This document shows, piece after piece, positions 15,876-23,759 of a stretch of DNA of 32,873 nucleotides (positions are counted from its first letter, which is position 1; every line of letters starts with the position of its first letter). Below the pieces are notes generated by a model. It was given only the letters and a program-made list of their open reading frames with translations, was not told the origin of the DNA and did no database searches. This stretch comes from Myxococcota bacterium (lineage in GTDB: Bacteria > Myxococcota_A > Polyangia > Fen-1088), in contig JAICYS010000032.1 in the NCBI GenBank assembly GCA_025934105.1, forward strand, positions 1 through 32,873. The letters run 5' to 3'. The position numbers and the translations under genes were made by a program.

Positions 15876-18155
15876 TTAGAAGCTCACAAAGTTACCGCTC
15901 AACGTGAGCGCACTCAGCAGACCGACGGTCGCGTTGAAGTAGGTATACCCGATATGCCCCTGGGTATCTTTGATCAGCGACTGCGGACTGTAGGCGGCAT
16001 CCAGGATGAACTGCCAGGAGGCATCGGCAAAGCTGTTCCCAACGGCCATTGCACCGACGCCCGCGGTTCCGACGATCGACATCGAGTTCGGAGCCGCGTC
16101 ACTGTTCGCCGTACCGCTGAGCGTGTAGATGTCGACAATTCGACCGATGCCAGTTTTGGCGATATTGGCGAAGAAGCCTGCGTTCTTGCTAAGGAATGTG
16201 GACCCCGTGGTCGTCCCATTCCAGCATGCATCGATGCCGAACCGCCAGGGTACGCGATGGGCGTCGTATTGATAAACGCCGCCGTCTGTATACCCGCCAC
16301 CAGCGACGTTGCCGCAATTTGACCCGCTGCACCAGGCAGGAACAAGCGCTCCGCTGGCATTGCCGGTCGACTTGCCCGCGATTGCATTGAGAGCCGTGTA
16401 AACATTGCTCGCAATGGTGTTCCAAGCGTGGCTGCTGTCTACAGTGGCGAACACACGATAGAACGCGGGCGCCCAGTAAGATGGGTTGGTCTGCATCCCA
16501 TTACCGAAGTTGCTGCCTCCGTTCGGAAGCATCGCGCCGGTATCGATGTCGTGCGCCCAGATATCGCTGATCATCGTCGCTGCATCGGAGGCGTATGTTC
16601 CGCCGCTCCACTGCTTGCCGGCTTCGATCAGCGCGAACGCCATGTCCTCGTCAGCATCGGTGGCCGAACCACCAGACGCCGAACAGCTGCCACCCCCGGA
16701 GGGGATACACCAAGTCATCAAAGAGCCAGCCGTGCGGTTGCTCTTTTCGTAGCCCCACAGTCCGTCAAACAGCGTCTTGTCGCCCATGTACACGGCGATC
16801 AACATGCCGTACCCGATCCCCTCCGAGACCGTATCGTTGCCATTTTCGGGCCGAATGACCTTCATCGAGTTCCCTGTGCCCGTCACAAACATCTTCTTCC
16901 AGGTGTTGTACATCGCGGTCAGGTACTTCCCCGAAGCCCCTTGCGGCTTCGAACACGAGCCCACCTTCGGGCTGTCGATGGGGAACGGATGTGCCGTCCC
17001 GGAACTGGAAGTCCACGTGCCAAGCCCGTCGGCCCCCTTGTACAGAGTCACGTCGTCGACCCAAAGGTCGTAGTTCAGGCTGGTTCCAGACGTGAAAGGC
17101 TGAACGAGGTACTGCGGATAGATGCCGAACTGAATACCGAGGGTGTTCTTGTTGTCCCACGGCGGAGCCTGGCAGAAGACACTGCTATTCGAGCAGTCGC
17201 TGGAAGTTATGCTGGGCAGGTACCGGGGAGCCGAGATGCCGAAGGGGATGTACACCTTCGTCCAACTGGTCCCGATATTGGTGAGGAGCATCCCTCGCGT
17301 GTTGTATTGGTCGGTCGTCTTGTACTGCGCGGTTCCATCCGGCGTGGGGACGTTCTCGGTGTTGTGAAACTCGACCCAAATTGGCGGCGCCGTTCCACTG
17401 CCGGACTTGATGTTGAAGCTAACACCGTCATAACCGGTGACGTCGTACGGCTTCTGCGTCTGCGCCGTCGTACTGGACGGCGGCGGCACCACGCCGTTGA
17501 ACGACGCGCCGAATCCGACGTAGCCGCTCTTTACGTCGTGTCCGGTGCCGGTCGAGTGAAACGCGAACATGTCGCAGTTGTCGCCGGCCGGCGCCCCTCC
17601 GGTCACCGCGGCGGCGGGTGCGGGTGCGCTGGTTCCAGCGGCCGGCGTCTGAGTTCCCGTGGTGTCTCCAAACGCGGACCACCAACCCTGGCGACCGCCC
17701 TGGACGACGTTCTGATTCGTGCCTTCCTCGAAGTCCGCGATCACGTCCCCGCTGGCGGGGGCGCCGCAGGCGCGGTTGCCGCTGTTGCCGCCGAGGTTGC
17801 TGCCGCCGGAACCCGGGTTCGTGCCGCCCGCGCCGGTGGTGCCACCGGTGTGGGAGCCACCCGCGCCGGTCTGATTATTGCCACCCGCGCCACTGGGGTT
17901 CGAGCCGCCGGCGCCCGGGGTCACGCCGCCCGCGCCGGTGTTGCCGCCGCTGCTGCCCGTGGAACCGCCGTGCGCGCCGGTCGACCCGCCGTTGCCGGAG
18001 TTCGACCCGCCGTTCCCACTGTTGCTGCCACCATTTCCGTTCGTTCCGCCGCTGCCGCCGCCGCTGGCGGGTTGCGCGCATCCGGCGGCGATCACCATCG
18101 GAGACAGGGCCAAAGCTGCGAATAGTCCTTGGACAAGCGAGGCTCGGCGTTGCAT
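15876..18155 (-). CDS. GH8-family glycoside hydrolase lipoprotein with carbohydrate-binding-like domain
   Basis: This 759-residue exported lipoprotein has AAGC at the signal end (Cys26) and a Gly/Ser/Asn stalk at about residues 30-125. A beta-sandwich domain at about 127-340 resembles CBM-type modules (DVIADFEEG at its start, YDLWVDDVTLY at its end). The GH8 catalytic domain covers about 350-759. GH8 marks are SEGIGYGM with the probable acid Glu445, ATDADEDMA with Asp500 and Asp502, and YDAHRVPWR. GH8 enzymes cut beta-1,4-glucans, chitosan, lichenan or xylan. The substrate is not decided here. AGGAG precedes the ATG, and an upstream in-frame extension lacks any support. A TTGGCG-16-TAGGAT promoter-like pair lies about 110 nt upstream. 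Confidence 0.88.
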   Translation of the reverse strand: MQRRASLVQGLFAALALSPMVIAAGCAQPASGGGSGGTNGNGGSNSGNGGSNSGNGGSTGAHGGSTGSSGGNTGAGGVTPGAGGSNPSGAGGNNQTGAGGSHTGGTTGAGGTNPGSGGSNLGGNSGNRACGAPASGDVIADFEEGTNQNVVQGGRQGWWSAFGDTTGTQTPAAGTSAPAPAAAVTGGAPAGDNCDMFAFHSTGTGHDVKSGYVGFGASFNGVVPPPSSTTAQTQKPYDVTGYDGVSFNIKSGSGTAPPIWVEFHNTENVPTPDGTAQYKTTDQYNTRGMLLTNIGTSWTKVYIPFGISAPRYLPSITSSDCSNSSVFCQAPPWDNKNTLGIQFGIYPQYLVQPFTSGTSLNYDLWVDDVTLYKGADGLGTWTSSSGTAHPFPIDSPKVGSCSKPQGASGKYLTAMYNTWKKMFVTGTGNSMKVIRPENGNDTVSEGIGYGMLIAVYMGDKTLFDGLWGYEKSNRTAGSLMTWCIPSGGGSCSASGGSATDADEDMAFALIEAGKQWSGGTYASDAATMISDIWAHDIDTGAMLPNGGSNFGNGMQTNPSYWAPAFYRVFATVDSSHAWNTIASNVYTALNAIAGKSTGNASGALVPAWCSGSNCGNVAGGGYTDGGVYQYDAHRVPWRFGIDACWNGTTTGSTFLSKNAGFFANIAKTGIGRIVDIYTLSGTANSDAAPNSMSIVGTAGVGAMAVGNSFADASWQFILDAAYSPQSLIKDTQGHIGYTYFNATVGLLSALTLSGNFVSF

Positions 18156-18484
18156 GAAGGCTCCTTTTTCAGCGTCGTACTGCGGACGGCGGCCAGCTTT
18201 AAAAGGCCGCGTCGCGAGGGATGGAGGGGCCATCCCACCAGTCGAGCAACGTGAGCGGCATCCTACACCTACCCTCACGGACGCCAAGGGGTTTTTCGGC
18301 GGCGGGGGCCGCAGCCAGCCTGGGGAGATCTGGGATGGCCTGTTGCCCGGGCGACAACGCGGGGGCACCTCAGAATCAACATCGCCCGGGCGCGCTCTTC
18401 GGGATGGGTTCGCCAAGTGACTGAAATGTTTAACGGCGACAATTTTTGTTAACTAGCATACGGATTGCACCGTGAGATATCGCG
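18156..18484. other. 329-nt divergent intergenic region
   Basis: It separates the GH8 and NGL-repeat genes and must hold both promoters. On the minus strand a TTGGCG-16 nt-TAGGAT pair lies about 18265-18292. On the plus strand AT-rich sequence at 18425-18465 (GTTTAAC, TTGTTAAC, TAGCAT) is the likely promoter zone. Two copies of CGCCCGGGCG-like sequence (18354-18363 region and 18382-18392 region) could pair or bind a regulator. No open frame is convincing. Confidence 0.5.
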
Positions 18485-19513
18485 ATGTACTTCCCCGCCG
18501 CCCGCTCGAAACTGTGCTGCTTCACCGCCGGACTTGGCGCCACGCTTGCCCTCGCGACGGCCGGGTGTGCCGACCCGGGCTCCGATGTCGGCGCGAACGA
18601 AGTGGTCGCGGCGCTCGACTCCACGAACGGGCTCACGAGCTTGAACGGCCTTTCCACCAGCAACGGCCTCTCCACAAGCAACGGCCTCTCCACGAGCAAC
18701 GGCCTCTCCACGAGCAACGGCCTTTCCACGAGCAACGGGCTCTCCACGAGCAACGGCCTGATGACGACCGATCTCGGACGGACACAGATCGCCTATCTGG
18801 TGCGCTGCGCGCTTCCGGCGGGCGCGAACCTGGTCAAGCAGGACCAGTATGGCGTCACGTACACGTTTCACGGCCTTTTGGGACTCGGGCCGGGCTGGGC
18901 AACCGGCTCTTGCGACGCGAACTGCCAGGAGGGGGTCTCGGCGTGCCTCGAGGCCCACGTCAACACGGCCGGCATGCACATCCCGCTCTGGATCGACGCG
19001 AACAACTCCGCGGTCGGGTGGGGTCTCGATCCGAACTACCCGAATGAAGAAGCGACTTTCTTCGGCAACATCTTTCAGCCTGGCGCGCACGGCGCGCCCG
19101 CGACCGTCGCGCCCGCCTATTACTGCGCCGGCCGGCAGGTGAAGACCAACCCACCTCCCGGGCGCCTCGGTTCCGCGCAGGTCAGCCCGCCCTATACCAA
19201 CGCGATGGGGCCGCAATACGCTCTTTGCGCCGCGCCCTCCTGCACTCAAGCTGACTATCCGTATCAAGCGGATGGATTCAAAGCCTGCCTCGGCTGGAAC
19301 AACCCGGTGACCGTATGGCGGCAAAACACGACCACCCCGACGACGGCGACGGGTGGCACGAGCGGTTCCTCCGGAACAGGGGGCGCGGCCGGCACCGGCG
19401 GCGCGACCGGGAAGGACGGCTCGTCGGGTACGGGTGGCACCAGCGGACCGGCCGGCACGAAGTTACCGCCGCCTCCTCCGCCGCCGCTCGGTGGCAAGCG
19501 CATCATCACCTAG
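18485..19513 (+). CDS. lipoprotein with tandem NGL hexapeptide repeats, function unknown
   Basis: This is a 342-residue exported protein. The signal peptide ends in TAGC (Cys28). Residues 48-95 are eight hexapeptide units (NGLTSL, six exact NGLSTS, NGLMTT). A conserved-looking domain at about 96-280 follows, opening GRTQIAYLVRCALPAG. It holds several cysteines and the segments YTFHGLLGLGPGW, LEAHVNTAG and LWIDANNSAVGWG. A Gly/Thr-rich tail, seven prolines and a final KRIIT end the protein. I recall NGL-repeat proteins in other Myxococcota but know no assigned function. Start and stop are clear, and a strong terminator follows. It diverges from the GH8 gene across a 329-nt gap in which I see no other gene. 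Confidence 0.75.
   Translation: MYFPAARSKLCCFTAGLGATLALATAGCADPGSDVGANEVVAALDSTNGLTSLNGLSTSNGLSTSNGLSTSNGLSTSNGLSTSNGLSTSNGLMTTDLGRTQIAYLVRCALPAGANLVKQDQYGVTYTFHGLLGLGPGWATGSCDANCQEGVSACLEAHVNTAGMHIPLWIDANNSAVGWGLDPNYPNEEATFFGNIFQPGAHGAPATVAPAYYCAGRQVKTNPPPGRLGSAQVSPPYTNAMGPQYALCAAPSCTQADYPYQADGFKACLGWNNPVTVWRQNTTTPTTATGGTSGSSGTGGAAGTGGATGKDGSSGTGGTSGPAGTKLPPPPPPPLGGKRIIT
18626..18769 (+). repeat. 18-bp tandem coding repeat (NGLSTS units)
   Basis: Eight consecutive 18-bp units lie within the lipoprotein gene. The six central units (18644-18751) are nearly identical at the DNA level (AACGGCCTCTCCACGAGC with one or two changes each). Such near-identity suggests recent expansion by slippage, so copy number may vary between strains. 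Confidence 0.95.
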
Positions 19514-19534
19514 GCGCTGCGTTCCCTTACCGAG

Positions 19535-19567
19535 CCGGCGGGCCGCTCAGCTACGGCCCGCCGGTTT
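19535..19567 (+). terminator. intrinsic terminator after the NGL-repeat gene
   Basis: CCGGCGGGCCG and CGGCCCGCCGG form a perfect 11-bp stem with an 8-nt loop, followed by TTT. It begins 21 nt after the lipoprotein stop and ends 25 nt before the PhzF-family start. Confidence 0.75.
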
Positions 19568-19580
19568 CGTGTATTTGCAG

Positions 19581-19586
19581 TATCGT
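19581..19586 (+). promoter_or_regulatory. possible -10 element (TATCGT) of a leaderless PhzF-family gene
   Basis: TATCGT sits exactly 6 nt before the ATG at 19593, just after the terminator, so the gene must have its own promoter in about 25 nt. That leaves little room for a leader. Confidence 0.4.
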
Positions 19587-19592
19587 TGGCGG

Positions 19593-20414
19593 ATGCGGAC
19601 GCTTCCCTTCTTCCAGCTCGACGCATTCGCCGACCGTCCCTTCGCGGGCAATCCGGCGGCGGTCTGTCTGATCGATTCGCCGCTGTCCGTCGAGCAGATG
19701 CAGGACATCGCCGCAGAGAACAACCTTTCCGAGACGGCCTTCATCGACCTTGGCGCCGGCCCGGACGCGGACATCTTGAACCTGCGCTGGTTCACGCCCA
19801 CCGTCGAGGTCGACCTCTGCGGCCACGCGACCCTGGCGTCCGGGTTCGTGATGCTGGCGCAGATCGCGCCCCGGCGCGCCTCGGTGCGCTTTCAGACCCG
19901 CAGCGGCGTGTTGACTGTCAGCCGCGGCGCCGGCGACGAGCTGTTGATGGACCTGCCCCAGTCGCCCCCTCGCCCGGTCGACGACGCCAGCATGCGCCAG
20001 CGCCTGGCGGCGGCGGCGCGCCTGCCGCTGCGGGACGCGGTGCGCGGCGCCACCGCCTATTTCGTCGAGGTCGACAGCCCCGCCACGGTGCGCGGCGCGG
20101 CGCCGGATCTGACCGCGGTCGCCGCGCTGGGGACCAGCCTGTGCGTGATGGCGGCGGGCGGCGGCGACCCGAGTGGCGACGTCGACTTCGTGTCGCGCTT
20201 CTTCGGGCCCGCGTACGGGATCCCGGAGGATCCGGTGACCGGCTCGGCGCATTGCACGCTGGCGCCGTACTGGGGCGCGCGCCTGGGCAAGACGCGGCTG
20301 CGCGCCCGGCAGGTCGGCCGCCGCCTCGGCGAGCTGACTTGCGAGGTCATGGACGGCGCTGTCCGACTGGGCGGCCGGTGCCAGCTGGTGTTGACCGGCA
20401 CCTTTCACTTCTGA
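19593..20414 (+). CDS. PhzF-family isomerase/epimerase
   Basis: This 273-residue protein is of the PhzF/diaminopimelate-epimerase fold. Family marks are the N-terminal FQLDAFADRPFAGNPAAVC, the catalytic Glu47 in NLSETAF, a DLCGHATLAS block near 71-80 and GIPEDPVTGSAHC near 210-222. PhzF itself isomerises a phenazine precursor, but most family members are outside phenazine clusters and have unknown substrates. No phenazine genes are present here. The start was placed at the ATG 25 nt after the upstream terminator. An earlier in-frame ATG would read through the NGL gene and its terminator. Confidence 0.88.
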   Translation: MRTLPFFQLDAFADRPFAGNPAAVCLIDSPLSVEQMQDIAAENNLSETAFIDLGAGPDADILNLRWFTPTVEVDLCGHATLASGFVMLAQIAPRRASVRFQTRSGVLTVSRGAGDELLMDLPQSPPRPVDDASMRQRLAAAARLPLRDAVRGATAYFVEVDSPATVRGAAPDLTAVAALGTSLCVMAAGGGDPSGDVDFVSRFFGPAYGIPEDPVTGSAHCTLAPYWGARLGKTRLRARQVGRRLGELTCEVMDGAVRLGGRCQLVLTGTFHF

Positions 20415-20699
20415 CGCGCGAGCCGCGCTGGCTGCGCCTCGTGCCGTTCGTTTGATTCGAGCGGAACGCGGCCGACCAGCCGGCCGGATACCGGAGCCGG
20501 GCCGAGAACCGGCCCGAATCGACTCGCAGTCGATGACCACCCGACGCGCAGCGCCGGCGCCGCCAACGGGCCGAATCGTCGGCCGGCGGTCAAGCGGATC
20601 GCCAAACTGAACTGCTTGGCCGCTGCCAGGAGGGCGTTGCCCTAAGGCAACGGTGAGCGGCAGCGAACCATGCCCGACGACGGGCCGCCCGGAGGCGGC
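20415..20699. other. 285-nt gap with inverted repeats between convergent genes
   Basis: No credible gene is seen. A nested structure occupies 20621-20665: an outer stem CGCTGCC/GGCAGCG encloses an inner stem CGTTGCC/GGCAACG with loop CTAA. Further G+C-rich inverted repeats lie near 20480-20520 (CCGGCCGGAT, CCGGGCCGAG and similar). It may be a bidirectional terminator region or a small structured RNA. Confidence 0.4.
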
Positions 20700-20700
20700 C
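20683..20700 (-). terminator. hairpin at the end of the transporter gene
   Basis: GGCCGCC and GGCGGCC form a 7-bp stem with a 4-nt loop immediately after the transporter stop, followed on the minus strand by a second small hairpin (20672-20685). There is no U-tract, so terminator function is uncertain. Confidence 0.35.
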
Positions 20701-22049
20701 TAGGCCGGCGCTTTTGAGCGGGTGACGTCGGGGTGATGGAACGGCGCCAGCAGGGTCGCCAGGATCGACGGCGTCGCCGCGATCAGCACGATGATGAAGA
20801 ACCACTGGTAGCCGACGGCCTTTTGGACGTAGCCGCTGACGGCGCCGGTGATCATCATGCAGGCGCCCATCAGCGCGGTGGCGAACGTGTAGTGCGCGGT
20901 CTTGTAATCGCCGGGCGCGATCTGCTGCATCATGTAAATCATGTGGCCGACGGCGCCGATCCCCCACCCCAGCTTCTCGACGGTGACGATGAGCGCGATG
21001 GTCGTGGTGTTGGTGGGCAGGGTCTGGCTCAGGATCAGGAAGGTCACGTTCGGGACGTTCAGGCACAGGCACAGGATCAACAACGTCCGCCGCAAGCCGG
21101 CGCGCGACACGATCCAGCCGCCCAGCAGCGAGCCGACGATGAAGGCGCCGCTGCCGAACGTTCCATAGATGTTGCCCAGCGTCTGGTTGGAAAGCCCCAG
21201 CCCGTGGTTGGCGCGCGAATCGATCATGAACAACGGCCCCATCTTGTCGAGCAGGCCGTACCCGAACCGATAAAAGAAGGCGAACGCGATCATCCGACCG
21301 ATGCCCTTCTTCCGGAAGAAGGTGCTGAACGCCCGCCCGAAGGTCGCCATGGCGTCGCCCATGCTCTTGGGCGCGTCCTTGGCCACGGCGCCGGGCGGCA
21401 GCACGCGCCCGTGATAGATGCCGGACAGGAACATCAGCCCGGCGATGGCCAGCATGATGATCATCCAGGCGGTCCCCCAGCTGCCGGTGCTGTCGTGCAG
21501 CTTGCCGCTCAGGGTGACGAACGGCCCCTGGGCCAGCAGGAAGCCGGCGTTCCAGCACATGCTCTGAAAGCCCAGATACTTGGCCTGGTCCTTGGGCGTG
21601 AGCGTGGTGACGTACACGCCGTCCGACCCGATGTCCTGCGTCGCGCCCAGCAGGCCCACCACCGCCAGCAGCACCAGCACGGGCCCGAACCACGACACGC
21701 CCGGCAGCTTCAACGAGAACGCGACGCCGGCGGCGGCCGCGGCGATCGCGAACTGCATCAGCACGACGAAGAATTTCTTCGTCTTGTACAACTCCAAAAG
21801 CGGCGCCCAGACGAACTTGAACGTGTAGGGGAACCCGAGCAGGCTGGAGAAGAACGCCGCCTTGTCGTTCTCCATCCCCATGTTCTTGAACATGATGTTG
21901 GCGACGCTGCCGACGGTTACGTAGATGAGGCCCATCGCCAGGTAGCTGGACGGGACCCACAAGAACGGGTTCTTGTACGGCGTCGGGGGGACGTCCGTGT
22001 CGACCGCGGTATTTGCGTCGCCGGCAATGGACATGGTGGGGGGCGCCAT
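20700..22049 (-). CDS. AmpG-like major facilitator superfamily transporter
   Basis: This inner-membrane protein of about 449 residues has some twelve hydrophobic segments. The segment YTFKFVWAPLLELYKTKKF and the following ATQDIGSDGVYV resemble the AmpG/acetyl-CoA-transporter (PAT) branch of the MFS, in which LKFLWAPL and QDIA-type motifs occur. AmpG imports anhydromuropeptides, which would fit the murQ-anmK pair 8 kb away, but the similarity is only partial and sugar substrates are possible. The start is uncertain: ATGs at 22058, 22049 and 22034 are in frame. I chose 22049 because TAGGAT lies 7 nt before it and would overlap the first ATG. Confidence 0.75.
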   Translation of the reverse strand: MAPPTMSIAGDANTAVDTDVPPTPYKNPFLWVPSSYLAMGLIYVTVGSVANIMFKNMGMENDKAAFFSSLLGFPYTFKFVWAPLLELYKTKKFFVVLMQFAIAAAAAGVAFSLKLPGVSWFGPVLVLLAVVGLLGATQDIGSDGVYVTTLTPKDQAKYLGFQSMCWNAGFLLAQGPFVTLSGKLHDSTGSWGTAWMIIMLAIAGLMFLSGIYHGRVLPPGAVAKDAPKSMGDAMATFGRAFSTFFRKKGIGRMIAFAFFYRFGYGLLDKMGPLFMIDSRANHGLGLSNQTLGNIYGTFGSGAFIVGSLLGGWIVSRAGLRRTLLILCLCLNVPNVTFLILSQTLPTNTTTIALIVTVEKLGWGIGAVGHMIYMMQQIAPGDYKTAHYTFATALMGACMMITGAVSGYVQKAVGYQWFFIIVLIAATPSILATLLAPFHHPDVTRSKAPA

Positions 22050-22056
22050 CCTGCGC

Positions 22057-22062
22057 ATCCTA
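22057..22062 (-). promoter_or_regulatory. possible -10 element (TAGGAT) of the transporter gene
   Basis: TAGGAT on the minus strand is 7 nt before the ATG at 22049. It overlaps the earlier in-frame ATG at 22058, so if it is the -10 element the shorter start is the one used. Confidence 0.3.
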
Positions 22063-22113
22063 GTCGAGGCCCCGTTAGCGCGGAGAAAAAAGCGCGCCGG
22101 CGCGCGGCCGCGG

Positions 22114-22119
22114 TAATTT
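22114..22119 (+). promoter_or_regulatory. possible -10 element (TAATTT) of the thioesterase gene
   Basis: TAATTT, the only AT-rich hexamer in a G+C-rich stretch, sits exactly 6 nt before the ATG at 22126. No Shine-Dalgarno is present. Confidence 0.4.
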
Positions 22120-22125
22120 GGCCGG

Positions 22126-22548
22126 ATGGCAGCTCCGGTCCAGCTTCGCGAGGTGGCGCGCGTGCGTGTGATCTACGGCGACACCGACCAGATGGGGACG
22201 GTGTACTACGGCAACTACTTGCGGTACTTCGAGATCGCCCGTGTCGAATACCTGCGTCAGGCGGGCGTCCCGTACCGCGACCTGGAAGAGAGCCTGGGCC
22301 TGCGCCTACCGGTGGTGGAGGCCGGCGTACGCTACCGCCGCCCGGCTCGGTATGACGACGAGCTGAGCCTGCGGGCGGCGCTCCCGCAGATCGGGGGCGC
22401 CTCGGTGCGGTTCGTCTACGAGATCCGGCGCCTGGCCGACGGCGAGCTGCTGGTCGAGGGACACACCGTCCTCGCCTGTGTCGACGCCGCCGGCAAGGTC
22501 AGCCGGCTCCCGAACGGGGTGCGCGCCGCGCTCAACGCAAAAGCGTGA
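22126..22548 (+). CDS. YbgC/4-hydroxybenzoyl-CoA-type acyl-CoA thioesterase
   Basis: This is a 140-residue single-hotdog-fold protein. The family motif YGDTDQMGTVYYGNYLRYFE at about residues 17-36 includes the catalytic Asp of the 4HBT class (DTDxMG), and the length fits YbgC. Family members hydrolyse acyl-CoA thioesters. YbgC itself is found with the Tol-Pal genes, which are not seen here, so the substrate is open. Its 3' end overlaps the convergent encapsulin gene by 17 nt, so the two transcripts must be antisense to each other there. Confidence 0.87.
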   Translation: MAAPVQLREVARVRVIYGDTDQMGTVYYGNYLRYFEIARVEYLRQAGVPYRDLEESLGLRLPVVEAGVRYRRPARYDDELSLRAALPQIGGASVRFVYEIRRLADGELLVEGHTVLACVDAAGKVSRLPNGVRAALNAKA

Positions 22549-23341
22549 CCGCGGCCGCGGGCTCGATGGTCCGGAACGTGAAGGACTCGGTGATGAAGAG
22601 CTCGACGTTCTGCCGGTCGTGGAAGGCGTAGCCGACCGACAGGTCCTGGCCGACGTGCAGCTCGTAGTCGCCGCCGCGCATGGACAAAAGCACGCCGCCC
22701 TGGATGGCGGGCGCCCGCACCAGCGGTCCGTCCAGCACCTGCTGGGTGATGCGCTTGGCCAGCGGATAGCCGTCCTCGGCGGCGGCCAGCACCTGGGCGT
22801 AGATCGGCGCCGCCAGCGCCAGCGCGTAAGGACCGCTGATGCCCGCCTGCCGCAACGCCTCGCGCGCGGCCAGGATGGTGTTCGGAAGCTCGCGCACGTC
22901 GGCCGGCAGCTTGTGCGGCGCGTGTGGGCTGGCCGGGATGATTCCCTTGATGCCGGCGGCGGCCAGTCCGTTGAAGATGGCCGAATCCTCGGCCTGGGCG
23001 GCCTGCTCGGCGGCCGTCACCACCGCCCCCAGGTCGGGATCGGTCGCGCCGCGCGGGACCGCGTCCAGTTCGGCCACCGCCAGGCGCATCGGGACGCGCA
23101 CCTCGACCAGAGGCTGGGCGCGCCGCAGCGAGAGCTGGACCTCGGCCGGCGCCCCGCCGGTGATGGGCTCGAGCCGCCCGGTGTTCACGGCGGCCAGATG
23201 CCAGCCGTGCGGCCCGCGGAAATCCACCAGCCGGCGCCCAGCCAGGTTCAGTTTCAAGACGCGCGCGGCCTCGGCGTCGACTACCTCCAGCGCGTCGGGC
23301 GTGATGGGGGCCAGATCTCGCTTCAACAGATCACGGGACAT
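22532..23341 (-). CDS. family 1 encapsulin shell protein (linocin M18-like)
   Basis: This 269-residue protein self-assembles into an icosahedral protein nanocompartment of HK97 phage-capsid fold. Family marks are the N-terminal RDLAPITPDALEVVDAEAAR, LAGRRLVDFRGPHGW near 34-48, and the C-terminal LFITESFTFRTIEPAAAV. The length is standard. The ATG overlaps the stop of the upstream ferritin-like cargo gene by one base (TGATG), so shell and cargo are coupled. No other phage genes are nearby, so this is a cellular encapsulin and not a prophage capsid. Iron storage and oxidative-stress protection are the inferred role, set by the cargo. Confidence 0.95.
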   Translation of the reverse strand: MSRDLLKRDLAPITPDALEVVDAEAARVLKLNLAGRRLVDFRGPHGWHLAAVNTGRLEPITGGAPAEVQLSLRRAQPLVEVRVPMRLAVAELDAVPRGATDPDLGAVVTAAEQAAQAEDSAIFNGLAAAGIKGIIPASPHAPHKLPADVRELPNTILAAREALRQAGISGPYALALAAPIYAQVLAAAEDGYPLAKRITQQVLDGPLVRAPAIQGGVLLSMRGGDYELHVGQDLSVGYAFHDRQNVELFITESFTFRTIEPAAAVTLLR

Positions 23342-23751
23342 CAGATCTTGCTCCGCAGGCTGCCGACTCCCAGCGACCCGCCGGCATGGCTGCCGTCGCC
23401 CTTGCGCACGCCGCCGGGCGCCTTTTCGGGCGCGTCTCCGGCGCCGGCCTGGTCCTCTTCTTCTTCGACCTCGGTGATGGGACGGTCGGTGAACAGGTAA
23501 GTGCGCGCAGTCTCGTTAATCTTGGCGTCGCGACGCCGCAGCCACTCGAGGGTCATCATCGCGTGCTCGACCTCTTCGTTCCGGTTGTGCAGCAGGACCG
23601 CCTTCAACGACTCTTCCTTGGTCGCGTCGGCGCGCTGCTGGTACCAATCGATAGCTTCGAACTCCTCGATCAGCGATTCGATGGCCCGGTGAAAATCCCT
23701 CGTCTCCTCCGGGAGGAGCTCCGCCGGCTCGTGGTATCCCTCGTGGCTCAT
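23341..23751 (-). CDS. encapsulated ferritin-like protein (EncFtn cargo)
   Basis: This is a 136-residue protein of the EncFtn family. Two helices carry the ferroxidase residues: Glu32 in EEFEAIDWYQQR and the EEVEHAMMTLEWLRRRDAKI block (Glu59-His63). In known members these form an iron site at a dimer interface. The tail after residue 100 is acidic then flexible, and ends GGSLGVGSLRSKI, matching the encapsulin cargo-loading peptide (LxVGSLR type) that docks inside the shell. EncFtn oxidises ferrous iron for storage in the shell. The gene is first in a two-gene operon. A TATATT hexamer 8 nt before the ATG and the lack of a Shine-Dalgarno suggest a leaderless message. Confidence 0.94.
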   Translation of the reverse strand: MSHEGYHEPAELLPEETRDFHRAIESLIEEFEAIDWYQQRADATKEESLKAVLLHNRNEEVEHAMMTLEWLRRRDAKINETARTYLFTDRPITEVEEEEDQAGAGDAPEKAPGGVRKGDGSHAGGSLGVGSLRSKI

Positions 23752-23759
23752 GCGCGCGC

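Noticed and set aside
18156..18484. Riboswitch or sigma-54 promoter upstream of the GH8 gene
   Set aside because: No conserved riboswitch core or TGGC-N-TTGC spacing could be found by eye on either strand.
18644..18751. Regular 18-bp repeats as a CRISPR array
   Set aside because: The units are head-to-tail without spacers, keep the reading frame and encode NGLSTS hexapeptides.
19593..20414. Phenazine biosynthesis locus
   Set aside because: Only a PhzF-family protein is present. PhzA/B/D/E/G genes are absent, and most PhzF-like proteins are unrelated to phenazine.
22532..23341. Prophage capsid
   Set aside because: The encapsulin sits with its ferritin cargo and has no portal, protease, tail or integrase gene nearby.
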